A DNA stretch of 64,000 bases from an uncultured Anaeroplasmataceae bacterium (GTDB lineage Bacteria > Bacillota_I > Bacilli_A > Acholeplasmatales > Anaeroplasmataceae). The first letter of the stretch is position 1, and the number at the start of each line of letters is the position of its first letter. Of the stretch, positions 35,977 to 45,052 are shown piece by piece. The position numbers were made by a program, and so were the translations under genes. The notes beneath the pieces were generated by a model. That model was not told the origin of the DNA, searched no databases, and worked only from the letters and a program-made list of their open reading frames with translations. The stretch covers positions 185,206-249,205 of the forward strand of contig CANRFF010000002.1 in NCBI GenBank assembly GCA_947629825.1, given 5' to 3'.

Positions 35977-37752
35977 ATGCCTACTCAAGAGGAAATTGAT
36001 CGTGTTATTGAAAGTACGGATATGGTAGAATTGGTCTCTCCGTTTGTACAATTAACCAAACAAGGAAAAAATTACAAAGGACTATGTCCTTTTCATAATG
36101 AGGACACACCCTCTTTTATTGTTTCGCAAGAAAAACATCTGGCGCATTGTTTCGGATGTGGGCAGGGAGGCTCACCGATTACTTTTTTGATGCAGATTAA
36201 GCAGATTTCTTTTCATGAGGCTTTGCAGGAACTGGCGGAAAAAGCGGGAATTCAATTGAGCAATATGCCGAATACTTCCCGCAAACAAGACTATTCCAAA
36301 TATTATGAAATGAATAAAGTCGCTTGCGAATTTTATCAAAAATCTCTGAAAAGTACCAAATCCGGTTTGGAAGCATTGGATTATCTGCATAAAAGGGGTC
36401 TGGATGACGAAACAATAAAAATGTTTCAGATCGGATTGGCTCCGAAATCCAGAGATTCGTTATATAAAGTGTTGAAAGACGCCAACTATTTGGAGTTGGA
36501 TATGATGGATATCGGGTTGGTCCATAAAAACGAGATGGGGTATTACGATCTTTTCACCCGAAGAATTATGTTTCCGATTCTTGATGAGAACGGAAAACAT
36601 ATCGGATTCAGCGGAAGAATTTTCGAAAATACGGATTCGAATCAACCGAAATATGTCAATACCAAAGAAACTTTTTTGTATAAAAAAAGTACGGTTTTAT
36701 ATCATTTGGATTTGGCCAAGAGCGAAATATTAAAGAAAAAAAGAATCATTTTACACGAGGGACAATTCGATGTCATTGCGTCTGCAAGAGCGGGCTTGAA
36801 AGAAGCGGTTTGTGCGATGGGAACGGCATTGACTCAGGAACAGGCGTTTATTTTAAGAAAATACGCTCCGACGGTCATTGTTTGTTATGACGGAGACAAA
36901 GCCGGAATTCAAGCGTCGAAAAAAGCAATCGTCTTATTGAAAAAAGCGAAATTGAACGTTCAACTGGTTTTCTTGCCGAATCGTATGGATCCGGACGAAT
37001 ATGTTATGAAGTACGGAACGGAAGCGTATGCCAAATATTTCGAAGAATCGATTCAAAGTGAATTGGACTATTTGTTTGAAGTGGCGTTTTTCAATCGGGA
37101 TATCAAGGATGTCAGTCAGGTAGAGTTGATTAAAAGCGAAATATTCTCGGTATTATCTTCGCAAAGAAGTCAAACGCTGATTCATACGTATCTGAATCGT
37201 TTGGCGGAGCGAATCGGAGTTTCTTCGGAAATCATTCAAAGAGATTACCGGACTTCTTTCCGCAGAAATACTTTCACGGATGTCCCGGAAGAAATCGTTC
37301 CGGAACCTGTTTTTTCGCAAGTTCAAAGAAATTTCGAAACAAGATTATTTTTATATGCCAGAGAGTCCAAAGCCCAAGCCTTGCAAATCGATCGGGAAAT
37401 TGCGGATACTTTGGATGCGTTTCTGCCGATTCATCAAAAAATTTGGGTGACTTTGATCAATGCGTATTATTCGCAAAATGATTATTTCAATGAGGAACTT
37501 TTTTGTAAGATGTTGAATGAGGAGCAGAAAAAATCATATTTCGAAATTGTCGAAAGTTTACAAAAAAGCGTTGATCCTTTCAATGAAGAAGATTTGAAAA
37601 AATGTATGGAAAAGACCAAAGAAATCCATTTTAAAAATGAACGGGATCGTCTTCGTAAACAAATCTCACAAACGAATGACGAAAAAGTCAAAATCGAAAA
37701 ATTAACAGAGTTGTATCAAAGCAAATCAAAAACGTCTAAGCGGAGGAAGTAA
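35977..37752 (+). CDS. dnaG: DNA primase
   Basis: A 591-residue primase. The CHC2 zinc finger is [11 protein letters not shown] ... HCFGCGQGG (about residues 39-65). The TOPRIM core includes [15 protein letters not shown] and [11 protein letters not shown] with the catalytic Glu and Asp residues. A C-terminal helicase-interacting region follows. Two ATGs are close together; the second (35977) was chosen because the first abuts the GGAGGG site with no spacing. It makes RNA primers for PolC-dependent synthesis. The sigA start lies one base after its stop, a classic Gram-positive arrangement. Confidence 0.96.
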   Translation: MPTQEEIDRVIESTDMVELVSPFVQLTKQGKNYKGLCPFHNEDTPSFIVSQEKHLAHCFGCGQGGSPITFLMQIKQISFHEALQELAEKAGIQLSNMPNTSRKQDYSKYYEMNKVACEFYQKSLKSTKSGLEALDYLHKRGLDDETIKMFQIGLAPKSRDSLYKVLKDANYLELDMMDIGLVHKNEMGYYDLFTRRIMFPILDENGKHIGFSGRIFENTDSNQPKYVNTKETFLYKKSTVLYHLDLAKSEILKKKRIILHEGQFDVIASARAGLKEAVCAMGTALTQEQAFILRKYAPTVIVCYDGDKAGIQASKKAIVLLKKAKLNVQLVFLPNRMDPDEYVMKYGTEAYAKYFEESIQSELDYLFEVAFFNRDIKDVSQVELIKSEIFSVLSSQRSQTLIHTYLNRLAERIGVSSEIIQRDYRTSFRRNTFTDVPEEIVPEPVFSQVQRNFETRLFLYARESKAQALQIDREIADTLDAFLPIHQKIWVTLINAYYSQNDYFNEELFCKMLNEEQKKSYFEIVESLQKSVDPFNEEDLKKCMEKTKEIHFKNERDRLRKQISQTNDEKVKIEKLTELYQSKSKTSKRRK

Positions 37753-37753
37753 A

Positions 37754-38941
37754 ATGGAGTTTGAAACAATTTTAAAAGAATTAGTGGAATTGGGAAAAAA
37801 GAATGGCTTTGTTTCCATGAAAGACATTACCAATTACTATTCCGAGGATTCGGAAGAATATGATGCGATCGAAAAAGAATTGGTTCGTCAGGAAATCGAT
37901 ATCGTTCCGGATGACAGTATCAATGACGAACTGGATGCCAACGAACCGAATTTGTTGGAAGAAATTGAAGAAGTGGACGTTTCTACTTTCGATCAACTTC
38001 CGGCTTCGGTAAAAGTAGACGATCCGGTCCGGATGTATTTGAAAGATATCGGTAAAATCACTTTGTTGACCTTGGAAGAAGAGACGGAATTGGCCAAAGA
38101 AGTCGTGGAAGGTCGGGAAGCCAAAGAAAAATTGGATGAAATCGATTCCGACGATCAGAATACGGTTTCTCAGGAAGAATATGAGCATTTGTTGGACTTG
38201 GTCGATCGTGCGGAAATCGCCAAAGATAAATTGGTCAATGCCAATTTGAGATTGGTGGTTTCGATTGCCAAAAGATATTTGGGTCGGGGACTGCAATTTT
38301 TGGATTTGATTCAAGAAGGAAATATGGGTTTGATTAAAGCGGTGGATAAGTTCGATCATCATAAAGGATTCAAATTTTCGACTTATGCAACTTGGTGGAT
38401 TCGACAAGCGATCACCAGAGCCGTTGCCGATCAGGCCAGAACGATTCGGATTCCGGTTCATATGGTGGAAACCATCAACAAATTGGTTCGTGTTCAAAGA
38501 CAATTGGTTCAGGAACTATCCCGTGAACCGACTCCGCAAGAGGTGGCCGACCGAATGGATATTTCCGTGGAAAAAGTTCAACAAATTCAAAAAATCGCCC
38601 AAGAACCGATTTCTTTGGAATCTCCCGTAGGAGAAGAAGAAGATTCCAATTTGGGAGATTTTGTTTCCGATCCGCATGCGCTGGATCCTTATGAATATAC
38701 GGCGAAAATGAAATTAAGAGAAGAATTGGATGCGGTTTTAAGCACTTTGACTCCGCGGGAAGCCCGGGTATTACGTTTGCGGTTCGGTTTGATTGACGGA
38801 CGTCAGAGAACCTTGGAAGAAGTCGGAAAAGAATTCAATGTCACCCGGGAGCGCATTCGTCAGATTGAAGCAAAAGCATTGAGAAAATTAAAACACCCTT
38901 CCCGCAGCCGTAAATTAAAAGATTTTATGATTAAGCGGTAA
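37754..38941 (+). CDS. sigA: Primary RNA polymerase sigma factor (SigA/RpoD)
   Basis: A 395-residue housekeeping sigma factor. An N-terminal region 1.1-like helix bundle precedes the acidic linker; region 1.2 is [16 protein letters not shown]; region 2 contains [12 protein letters not shown] and [20 protein letters not shown], with the -10-binding [17 protein letters not shown]; region 4.2 is [24 protein letters not shown]. The length suits a Bacillota SigA. It lies one base after dnaG and one base before the TrmK fusion gene, so all three are probably co-transcribed. Promoters in the window with TTGaca-17-TGnTATAAT spacing agree with a SigA of this kind. Confidence 0.97.
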   Translation: MEFETILKELVELGKKNGFVSMKDITNYYSEDSEEYDAIEKELVRQEIDIVPDDSINDELDANEPNLLEEIEEVDVSTFDQLPASVKVDDPVRMYLKDIGKITLLTLEEETELAKEVVEGREAKEKLDEIDSDDQNTVSQEEYEHLLDLVDRAEIAKDKLVNANLRLVVSIAKRYLGRGLQFLDLIQEGNMGLIKAVDKFDHHKGFKFSTYATWWIRQAITRAVADQARTIRIPVHMVETINKLVRVQRQLVQELSREPTPQEVADRMDISVEKVQQIQKIAQEPISLESPVGEEEDSNLGDFVSDPHALDPYEYTAKMKLREELDAVLSTLTPREARVLRLRFGLIDGRQRTLEEVGKEFNVTRERIRQIEAKALRKLKHPSRSRKLKDFMIKR

Positions 38942-38942
38942 T

Positions 38943-40346
38943 ATGGATCGAATTGATTTGCTTGCTTCGTTGACGGCGGGAAGCACATGTGTTTGCGATA
39001 TCGGTTGCGATCACGGATATACTTTGATTTCGGCCATTCAAAATTATCATGTCAAACGGGGAATCGGTGTGGATATTCGTTCTTTGCCTTTACAGACGGC
39101 ACGGGAAAATATTCGCAAGGCACACTTGGAAGATCGGATCACGTTAGTGCTTTCCGATGGGTTGAGTCAAGTAGAAGAAGATTTCGATACTTTGGTGATT
39201 TCCGGAATGGGCGGAATTTTGATTTGCGATATTTTAAATCGGGGACTTTGGAAACTGAAAAATAAAAGAATCATTGCATCTGCCAATTGTGATGCGGATT
39301 TGGTCAGAGACTTTTTGTATCAAAAAGGATTTCGTTTGATTTCGGAACGAGCGATTTTCGATAAACAACAATATTATGAAATCATGGAATTTGCCGAAGG
39401 GGTCGCCCATTACGACGTCTATGATGTTTGTTATGGCCCGTATCTCAGACGGCAAAGAGATCCTGCGTTTATCCGGCATTACTCGTTCAAAAAAGAATTG
39501 TTGGAAAACATTCTTCCGAATATGAATGACGAAAGACAAAAAGCACAGAAAATGGCTGAATTGGAAGTCGTCAAAAATTTGATTGAAGGTCAGAATATGG
39601 AAAAGTATTGGATTCAAAATACGAAAAATTATTATTGCACTTATTTTGTCGATGATACCTCTCGTCCGACGGTGATTATTTGTCCGGGAGGAGGATATAA
39701 ATATACTTCTGCAAGGGAGTCCGAACCGGTGGCAAAAGCGTTGAATCGTTATGGTTATCATGCGGTTGTCATTCATTATCGGGAAGAACTTTTTGCCTAC
39801 CCGACTCCTCAGGATCATGTGGCGGCAGCCATTGATGAGGTTTCTCGGGATAGTAGAGTGAAAATGTTGATCGGAATGGGTTTTTCCGCCGGTGGTCATT
39901 GTCTTTTGGAAACGATTCTTCATGCAAATGACCATCATCTTCAAAGTCGGATTTCTTTATTGATTTTGGGCTATCCCGTCATTACCGATGATGAACGATA
40001 TCGGCATTGCGGATCTTTTGATCAGTTATTGTCGGAAAAGTCTTCAAACTCGCAGTTGCGCAGATATTTGTCTTTGGAAACTCAGATTACCAAGGAGGCT
40101 CCCGATTTGTTTTTATGGGGAACATATACCGATGAGTCGGTTTCGGTAATGAATTCATTATTGTTGTTGGAGGCGTATCGGAAGGCCGGTGCCAATGCGG
40201 AATATCATAATTTTTATTTCGGAGGTCATGGCCTTTCGCTGGCGGATTCCTCTTCCAGCGGAGGAGATTTAAAAAAAGAAAGTCCCTATATTGCCAGATG
40301 GTTTGATTTGGCAATGGAATGGTTGAAATCCAAATTAAATCACTGA
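38943..40346 (+). CDS. Fusion of tRNA (adenine-N1) methyltransferase TrmK with an alpha/beta-hydrolase esterase
   Basis: A 467-residue fusion. Residues 1 to about 225 are TrmK, which methylates A22 of tRNA: the SAM site is VCDIGCDHGYTLISAIQ and VISGMGG is the catalytic-loop region. From about 230 an alpha/beta hydrolase of the acetyl-esterase (BD-FAE-like) type begins: VIICPGGGYKYTSARES (oxyanion loop), GMGFSAGGHCLLE (nucleophilic Ser) and FYFGGHGLSLAD (His). An in-frame ATG at 39597 (Met219), with GAAGG about eight bases upstream, sits at the joint and could give separate esterase. In most Bacillota sigA-trmK is followed by a nif3-like gene, not an esterase. I see no stop or shift between the parts. 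A terminator follows. Confidence 0.82.
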   Translation: MDRIDLLASLTAGSTCVCDIGCDHGYTLISAIQNYHVKRGIGVDIRSLPLQTARENIRKAHLEDRITLVLSDGLSQVEEDFDTLVISGMGGILICDILNRGLWKLKNKRIIASANCDADLVRDFLYQKGFRLISERAIFDKQQYYEIMEFAEGVAHYDVYDVCYGPYLRRQRDPAFIRHYSFKKELLENILPNMNDERQKAQKMAELEVVKNLIEGQNMEKYWIQNTKNYYCTYFVDDTSRPTVIICPGGGYKYTSARESEPVAKALNRYGYHAVVIHYREELFAYPTPQDHVAAAIDEVSRDSRVKMLIGMGFSAGGHCLLETILHANDHHLQSRISLLILGYPVITDDERYRHCGSFDQLLSEKSSNSQLRRYLSLETQITKEAPDLFLWGTYTDESVSVMNSLLLLEAYRKAGANAEYHNFYFGGHGLSLADSSSSGGDLKKESPYIARWFDLAMEWLKSKLNH

Positions 40347-40348
40347 AA

Positions 40349-40372
40349 AAGGCAGGTTTTGAAACCTGCCTT
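40349..40372 (+). terminator. Terminator hairpin after the TrmK-esterase gene
   Basis: AAGGCAGGTTT pairs perfectly with AAACCTGCCTT over eleven bases with a two-base loop, three bases after the stop codon. The T run is weak. A second large inverted repeat begins at the next base. Confidence 0.7.
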
Positions 40373-40420
40373 GTTAGAAATATGATTATATCATTGTGAT
40401 GATATAATCATATTTCTAAC
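40373..40420. repeat. 22-bp perfect inverted repeat at the 3' end of the toxin-antitoxin operon
   Basis: GTTAGAAATATGATTATATC and its complement, extended by two more bases, are separated by only four bases. The stop codon of the XRE gene lies inside the right arm, so it can act as a bidirectional barrier between the convergent TrmK-esterase gene and the toxin-antitoxin operon. Its centre, TATCATTGTGATGATA at 40389-40404, differs at one base from the palindrome in the operon promoter (41726-41741, read on the minus strand). Confidence 0.8.
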
Positions 40421-41031
40421 AAATCCTCAATGTTACAGCCTAACACTATAGCAATTCGGTATAATGTTTCGGCTTGTGCTTTGTTTATATTGTTACGTCT
40501 TTGTTCATACATTTGAATAGATCGAATGTCAACTTGTGCTCTATTAGCGAGCTCACTTTGTGAAAGTTTTCTTGCGATTCTGATTTTTCTCAAATTTGTT
40601 TCTCCCGACGGCGTATGAAAATAAGTTTTAGCAATATCAAAAAACTTGGTCACATCGGCTTCGTGCAGGGTAGGATATAGCTCTAAAACTCTTTTGATAG
40701 GCAAACGGGAGTTAATTCTATAGAAAGAATATCCTGTCAAAAACTGAAAATGTGCTAAAATCCAACCGGCCCAGAAATAGCAGTCTTTGTTTATGTACTC
40801 ATTCTGATTTATCACTACACGTCCATGGTAAATTTCATTTAAATAATCAAGTGCAGAGCAACTCAGATATTTTGGATTACCTCTTTCAATTTGTTTTGCT
40901 ACATTTGAAGATATAAAAGTATGCCAAAATATTTCCGGTTTAAAACCTATGTCAACAGCATGTTCAAACATAATGCCAACATTTTCGGCGACATAAGGCA
41001 AATAAGATTTATTATACGATTGTATCACCAT
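40408..41031 (-). CDS. XRE-family antitoxin/regulator of a DUF3990 toxin-antitoxin module
   Basis: A 207-residue protein. The C-terminal 60 residues are a clear XRE helix-turn-helix (RKIRIARKLSQSELANRAQV, then RSIQMYEQRRNNINKAQAETLYRIAIVLGC). The N-terminal ~140 residues form a helical domain that I do not recognise; in related modules such domains bind the toxin. The start overlaps the end of the toxin gene by 20 bases, so the two are translationally coupled. The probable operator lies in the shared promoter at 41726. Its AT-rich codons differ from the neighbouring core genes. Confidence 0.78.
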   Translation of the reverse strand: MVIQSYNKSYLPYVAENVGIMFEHAVDIGFKPEIFWHTFISSNVAKQIERGNPKYLSCSALDYLNEIYHGRVVINQNEYINKDCYFWAGWILAHFQFLTGYSFYRINSRLPIKRVLELYPTLHEADVTKFFDIAKTYFHTPSGETNLRKIRIARKLSQSELANRAQVDIRSIQMYEQRRNNINKAQAETLYRIAIVLGCNIEDLLEI

Positions 41032-41695
41032 CTTTTAACCCCTTTCTTATAATATCAATCACAAATAAATCATCAGCAACACTGTTTTTTCGTATAGAAC
41101 CTTGTAAGTAATCATTTCGTGCTTTTTCATCTCTTGCCATACGCTTTGAATAATATACAATATGATCAACGGTTTCAAAGCCTTCAAAATGTAATTTTTC
41201 AAATGCTTTTTTGCTTATTATTACGACTTGTTGGCCGAGTTGACCAAGTTCCATTGCGTGACTAAGCTGTCGAACTGAAATGGTATTATTAACAAAATCT
41301 CTCGCAAAACTGAAATACGAATCATCTGCTCGATAACCAATTACTATATCATAATCAGTTACATCGATATAAAAATTTTTTATTAAATAATCTTTGGCCT
41401 GTTTGGAGATATCATTGGTCAAATCAAAAGTTCTGTGTTTTAGAAGTATTGCCATCCAATTTAAAATAGAATATCTTTTATCTGTTAAATTCAAAATAGA
41501 AAGGTCTGTCGTATCAATCGTATATTTATTTGCAAATCCATTTGTCTCATTATTGGTACAAGACCATTCTTTTGCAAGTTCCAAACTTTCTGTGCAATAA
41601 AATCCAAAACCATAATCATTTTCTGGTTTGCCATAATGGTAGACTGGCTTTTCAATAATGTCTTTGGAACCGTGATATATTGTTAGTTTTTTCAT
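41012..41695 (-). CDS. DUF3990 family toxin-like protein (ADP-ribosyltransferase fold)
   Basis: A 227-residue protein of the DUF3990 type. The start TIYHGSKDIIEKPVYHYG and the GFGFYCTESLELAKEWSC segment match the first two core motifs of H-Y-[EDQ]-type ADP-ribosyltransferases (His8, Tyr33); GQQVVIISKKAFEKL (about 155) supplies the probable third (Gln). Proteins of this family sit next to XRE regulators and are thought to be toxins that modify a cellular target; the target is not known. It is the first gene of the operon, driven by a near-consensus promoter on the minus strand at 41722-41750. The start ATG follows AAAGGAGCGGC. Confidence 0.8.
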   Translation of the reverse strand: MKKLTIYHGSKDIIEKPVYHYGKPENDYGFGFYCTESLELAKEWSCTNNETNGFANKYTIDTTDLSILNLTDKRYSILNWMAILLKHRTFDLTNDISKQAKDYLIKNFYIDVTDYDIVIGYRADDSYFSFARDFVNNTISVRQLSHAMELGQLGQQVVIISKKAFEKLHFEGFETVDHIVYYSKRMARDEKARNDYLQGSIRKNSVADDLFVIDIIRKGLKDGDTIV

Positions 41696-41721
41696 AGCCG
41701 CTCCTTTGTTATTATTATGAA

Positions 41722-41750
41722 ATTATATCATTACAATGATACAATGTCAA
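41722..41750 (-). promoter_or_regulatory. Promoter and operator of the DUF3990 toxin-antitoxin operon
   Basis: On the minus strand TTGACA and TATAAT are spaced by 17 bases, an ideal SigA promoter. A palindrome with arms TATCATT and AATGATA fills the spacer and reaches into the -10, a position where a bound XRE protein would block RNA polymerase. The same palindrome with one change is found at the 3' end of the operon. Confidence 0.8.
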
Positions 41751-41826
41751 TTGTTTGTACTGATAATTTTAAATCTTTTCGGGAAATATTGATATTGGGT
41801 CTGTCAGTGATTCAAGTTGGCAAGAT

Positions 41827-41943
41827 TTAATCAAATAGTTCTTTTCGATGTTCCATATATTGATGACGGATGTCATAAGTCTTTGATTGCTCTGCGCTTT
41901 CCTATAAGAAGTGACGTAGAGTTTTTTCCAAAGCCAAAATCAT
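41827..41943 (-). pseudogene. Decayed small gene fragment
   Basis: On the minus strand one frame reads MILALEKTLRHFL, a TAG, then ESAEQSKTYDIRHQYMEHRK and ELFD before a stop. The residue content looks like genuine protein and the single in-frame stop suggests decay. I do not recognise the family. It lies between the toxin-antitoxin promoter and the decayed gene at 42004. Confidence 0.35.
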
Positions 41944-42003
41944 ACAAAAACTTGTTTTTTTAACCATTTGTATTTAATAAAAAGCTAAATTAATAGGGAT
42001 GGT

Positions 42004-42279
42004 CTAATCTTTAAATATTTCTTTACAAATTTTATAGATAATTTCAATCACTTGGTCAATTTCAAAGTTATGAAGTTGACTTTTTTCATTTTCCTTTCTA
42101 ACTGATGGTAAAACGTGGTTTAACTTTCGCATCTCTATTAGATTTTAATGAACAATATTTCGCATAGTTTGTTTTATTGCTTTCAACTAGGAGTATAATT
42201 TCACATTGAACGCAACAAAATGTGAGGATATACCTTTGTCAATAAACATGCCTTTATAATTTATGGCATTTAGCGCTTT
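42004..42279 (-). pseudogene. Decayed gene fragment with two in-frame stops
   Basis: A single minus-strand frame of 92 codons looks protein-like but is broken by TAG and TAA. The pieces read KALNAINYKGMFIDKGISSH and so on, then LKAIKQTMRNIVH, then NLIEMRKLNHVLPSVRKENE to a C-terminal KICKEIFKD. The last piece could still be read from an ATG at 42132. I do not recognise the family. Together with the neighbouring fragment this suggests an older accessory insertion has been eroding next to the toxin-antitoxin module. Confidence 0.4.
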
Positions 42280-42324
42280 TTATTATGTTCAATCAATTAT
42301 GGTGATAGAAGATAATTCCGGTAA

Positions 42325-42359
42325 AATAAAAAAAGCGGTCTGACTAACAGTCAACCGCT
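42325..42359 (-). terminator. Rho-independent terminator of the M18 aminopeptidase gene
   Basis: On the minus strand AGCGGT and ACCGCT, with an inner TGACT/AGTCA stem, are followed by a T-rich tract. It lies 40 bases past the stop of the aminopeptidase gene. Confidence 0.85.
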
Positions 42360-42398
42360 GATTGATAAAATTTTATTAGAACAATCTTCAAATGCTTT

Positions 42399-43769
42399 TT
42401 AAATCTTTTTTAAGAATGTTTTATAAGCCTGATAAGCTTCGTATACATCGACTTTGGAAACAATTTCCATCGGAGAATGCATTGATAAAACGGGAACTCC
42501 CGCATCGACGACGTCCATATTGTAATTCGCAAGGATATAAGCAATGGTTCCTCCCCCTCCTTGATCGACACGGCCGAGTTCGGAAGTCTGATATCCGATT
42601 TCATCTTCATCCATGATTTTCCGTAACTCTGCGATAAATTCGGGACTGGCATCGTTACATCCGCTTTTTCCTCTGGAACCAGTATATTTATTGAAACAGA
42701 TTCCTTTTCCGAGGAAGGCTGCATTTTTTCTTTCCATGACGGAAGAATATAAAGGATCCAGTCCGGCGGAAACGTCGGAAGATAACATTTTGGAATTGGC
42801 AAGTGTTTTTCTGATCGCCAAAGCAGAAGAATTTCCGGAAAGTTCGAGTAATTGCGCAATCACATTTTCAAACCAAACGGAGTGAGCTCCGGTGGCTCCG
42901 ACAGAACCGATTTCTTCTTTATCTACCAATACCGCACAAGCGGTTCTTCGGGTGTTCGAAGTGTCGAGGAGCGCTCTTAATGAAGTATAGGCACAAACAC
43001 GATCATCGTGGCCGTATCCCGCAATCATCGAACGATCCAAGCCGAAATCCCGTACCGGTTCGGCCGGAACGATTTCCAATTCGGCAGAAAGAAAATCTTC
43101 TTCTTCAATATCGTAAAGTTCTTTCAATAGTTTTAAAATGGTTCCTTTACATGCATCTTTTTCTTCATTTTCCAAAGGAAGAGAACCGACCAGCAAGTCC
43201 AAATTTTCTCCTTCAATGACTTTTGCCCCGGTTTTTTGCATTTTTTCCGCCGCCAAATGAGGAAGCAAATCCGTAATTCCGATAACGGGATCTTGCGGAT
43301 GTTCCCCGATGGAAACGGAAATTTTGGAACCGTCTTTTTTGACGACAACTCCCATAATCGAAAGAGGAGTGGTTACCCACTGATACTTAACAATCCCGCC
43401 GTAATAATGAGTGTCGAGATAAACCAGATTGTCGGATTCGTAAAGCGGATTTTGTTTGATATCCAATCTCGGTGAATCGATATGGGCTCCCAAAATGGCA
43501 ATTCCTTGTTCCAAAGGAAGATCGCCAATCACAAAAGCAGCGACATTTTTTCCTCGGTTGACGGCATATACTTTGTCCTTCGGTTTTAAAGCCGTTACGG
43601 TTTCAATGTTATGAAAACCTGCCTTTTCCAGAAGCACAACGGCATTTTCCACACAAAGACGTTCTGTTTTCGATTCATTCAAAAACTTTTTATAATCTTC
43701 GTTGAAATCCATTAAATCTTTCATTTTTTCGTTGGAATATTTTTTCCATACATCTTTTCCATACATCAT
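42399..43769 (-). CDS. M18-family aminopeptidase
   Basis: A 456-residue metallo-aminopeptidase of the M18 (aspartyl/ApeB-like) family. Landmarks are GAHIDSPRLDIKQNPLYE (first zinc His and Asp), DTHYYGGIVKYQWV, DKEEIGSVGATGA (catalytic Glu), SSDVSAGLDPLY and the C-terminal SMHSPMEIVSKVD with a final zinc His. It removes N-terminal residues from peptides in the cytoplasm. The start was moved to the ATG at 43769 because the AGGAGG site lies inside the first codons of the longer frame. It is transcribed away from spmA and ends at the terminator at 42325. Confidence 0.9.
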   Translation of the reverse strand: MMYGKDVWKKYSNEKMKDLMDFNEDYKKFLNESKTERLCVENAVVLLEKAGFHNIETVTALKPKDKVYAVNRGKNVAAFVIGDLPLEQGIAILGAHIDSPRLDIKQNPLYESDNLVYLDTHYYGGIVKYQWVTTPLSIMGVVVKKDGSKISVSIGEHPQDPVIGITDLLPHLAAEKMQKTGAKVIEGENLDLLVGSLPLENEEKDACKGTILKLLKELYDIEEEDFLSAELEIVPAEPVRDFGLDRSMIAGYGHDDRVCAYTSLRALLDTSNTRRTACAVLVDKEEIGSVGATGAHSVWFENVIAQLLELSGNSSALAIRKTLANSKMLSSDVSAGLDPLYSSVMERKNAAFLGKGICFNKYTGSRGKSGCNDASPEFIAELRKIMDEDEIGYQTSELGRVDQGGGGTIAYILANYNMDVVDAGVPVLSMHSPMEIVSKVDVYEAYQAYKTFLKKI

Positions 43770-43880
43770 TTCATCCCTCCTGATCATCTATTTGAATAAT
43801 CCAATTATACCACAACTTTTTTCATTTTTGAATAACATAATATGAATGTTTGACACATAGTCTATGATAGGGTGAGACCA

Positions 43881-44462
43881 GTGGCCAATGGGATTTTCGT
43901 CGTTATTTTTTTGATCGGTCTTATTTATTCGTTTTTTTCCGGAAGAGTTTCGGAAGTTATCGGTGTATTGCTTTCGACGCCGAAAGAATCTTTTTTTATT
44001 TTTATAGATATCTATGCTTTGCTTGTTTTTTGGGGAGGTATGCTTGAAATCTGCAAGAGATCGGGTTTAATGAAAGTACTGACATTTTCCATTTCCAAAA
44101 TCATTCATCCGCTTTTCAAACGATTGGATCCGCACGGAGAAGCGATTCAATATATCTCGATGAATATGGTAGCCAATATGTTGTCTATGGGATCGGCCGC
44201 CACTCCGTTTGGGTTGAAAGCAATGGAAGAGTTGAACGAACTGAACGGTCATCAAATTGTCGCCTCCGATGAAATGATTACTTTTTTATTGATCAACACT
44301 TCGGGGTTATGTATGATTCCGACGGTTTTGATTTCTTTGAGAACACAAGCGGGAAGTACCAATCCGGTCAGCATTATTCCTTATATTGTCATTGTTTCCA
44401 GTATCACTACTTTTTTTGCGATCATCTTGGATATCGGAGCCAGAAAATATGGAAAACATTAG
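43881..44462 (+). CDS. spmA: Spore maturation protein A-like
   Basis: A 193-residue membrane protein of the SpmA/nucleoside-recognition (Gate) family. It contains YISMNMVANMLSMGSAATPFGLKAMEEL, the family core. Four or five hydrophobic helices are visible. The GTG at 43881 has AGGGTGA at the right distance; an earlier GTG does not. In Bacillus SpmA and SpmB help dehydrate the spore core. Here the spmB start overlaps the end of spmA by 14 bases, as is usual for the pair. Spm proteins also occur in some non-spore formers, so this alone does not prove sporulation. Confidence 0.88.
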   Translation: MANGIFVVIFLIGLIYSFFSGRVSEVIGVLLSTPKESFFIFIDIYALLVFWGGMLEICKRSGLMKVLTFSISKIIHPLFKRLDPHGEAIQYISMNMVANMLSMGSAATPFGLKAMEELNELNGHQIVASDEMITFLLINTSGLCMIPTVLISLRTQAGSTNPVSIIPYIVIVSSITTFFAIILDIGARKYGKH

Positions 44463-44946
44463 TTATTATATGATACTGATTTTCGTCTGTATTGTGTTTC
44501 TTTATGCGATTTTTAAAAGAACCAATGCCTATGAGGCGTTCATCGACGGAGCAACGGACTCGTTGAAGACGGGAATTAAAATTTTACCTTATTTGTTGAG
44601 TATGTATGTCGCAATCAATGTCTTTCGTGCCAGCGGAATCTTAGATGATTTGATTCATTTCCAAAGAATTCCTTCCGAATTGTTTATTCAAGGCTTTTTC
44701 CGTCCGGTCTCCAGCCATGCTTCTTTATCGATGATGCTTTCGATTATGAAAGAGTATGGTGCCGACAGCAAAGAAGGAATGATTTCGGCGATTTTACAAG
44801 GAGGAAGCGATACGACCATTTATGTGATGGGGCTTTATTACGGAAGCGTCAAAGTCAAAAAAACAAGACATTCGTATTTGGTGGGACTGATTTGCGATTG
44901 TATCTGTTTTTTATCTTGTATGGCGATATTTTTATTATTTTGGTAA
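44449..44946 (+). CDS. spmB: Spore maturation protein B-like
   Basis: A 165-residue membrane protein with the SpmB core: RTNAYEAFIDGATDSLKTGI, PYLLSMYVAINVFRASGIL, FFRPVSSHASLSMMLSIMKE and ILQGGSDTTIYVMGLYYGSV. The ATG at 44449 overlaps the end of spmA, which gives the usual SpmB start (MENISYYMILIFVCIV). It acts with SpmA in the spore envelope or in nucleoside-like transport. The gene order spmA-spmB-rluB is a familiar one in Bacillota, which supports the call. Confidence 0.88.
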   Translation: MENISYYMILIFVCIVFLYAIFKRTNAYEAFIDGATDSLKTGIKILPYLLSMYVAINVFRASGILDDLIHFQRIPSELFIQGFFRPVSSHASLSMMLSIMKEYGADSKEGMISAILQGGSDTTIYVMGLYYGSVKVKKTRHSYLVGLICDCICFLSCMAIFLLFW

Positions 44947-45007
44947 ATCGGTTTTCGGCTCTGTTTTTTCAATGGATGAAATAAAAAAGGCTTTCTTGGT
45001 TTTCTTG

Positions 45008-45036
45008 TTGTAATTTAGTGCTTTTTTTGGTAGAAT
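45008..45036 (+). promoter_or_regulatory. Promoter of rluB
   Basis: TTGTAA and TAGAAT are spaced by 17 bases with TGG before the -10, 17 bases upstream of the start codon at 45053. Confidence 0.6.
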
Positions 45037-45052
45037 AAAAAAGGTGATTGCA

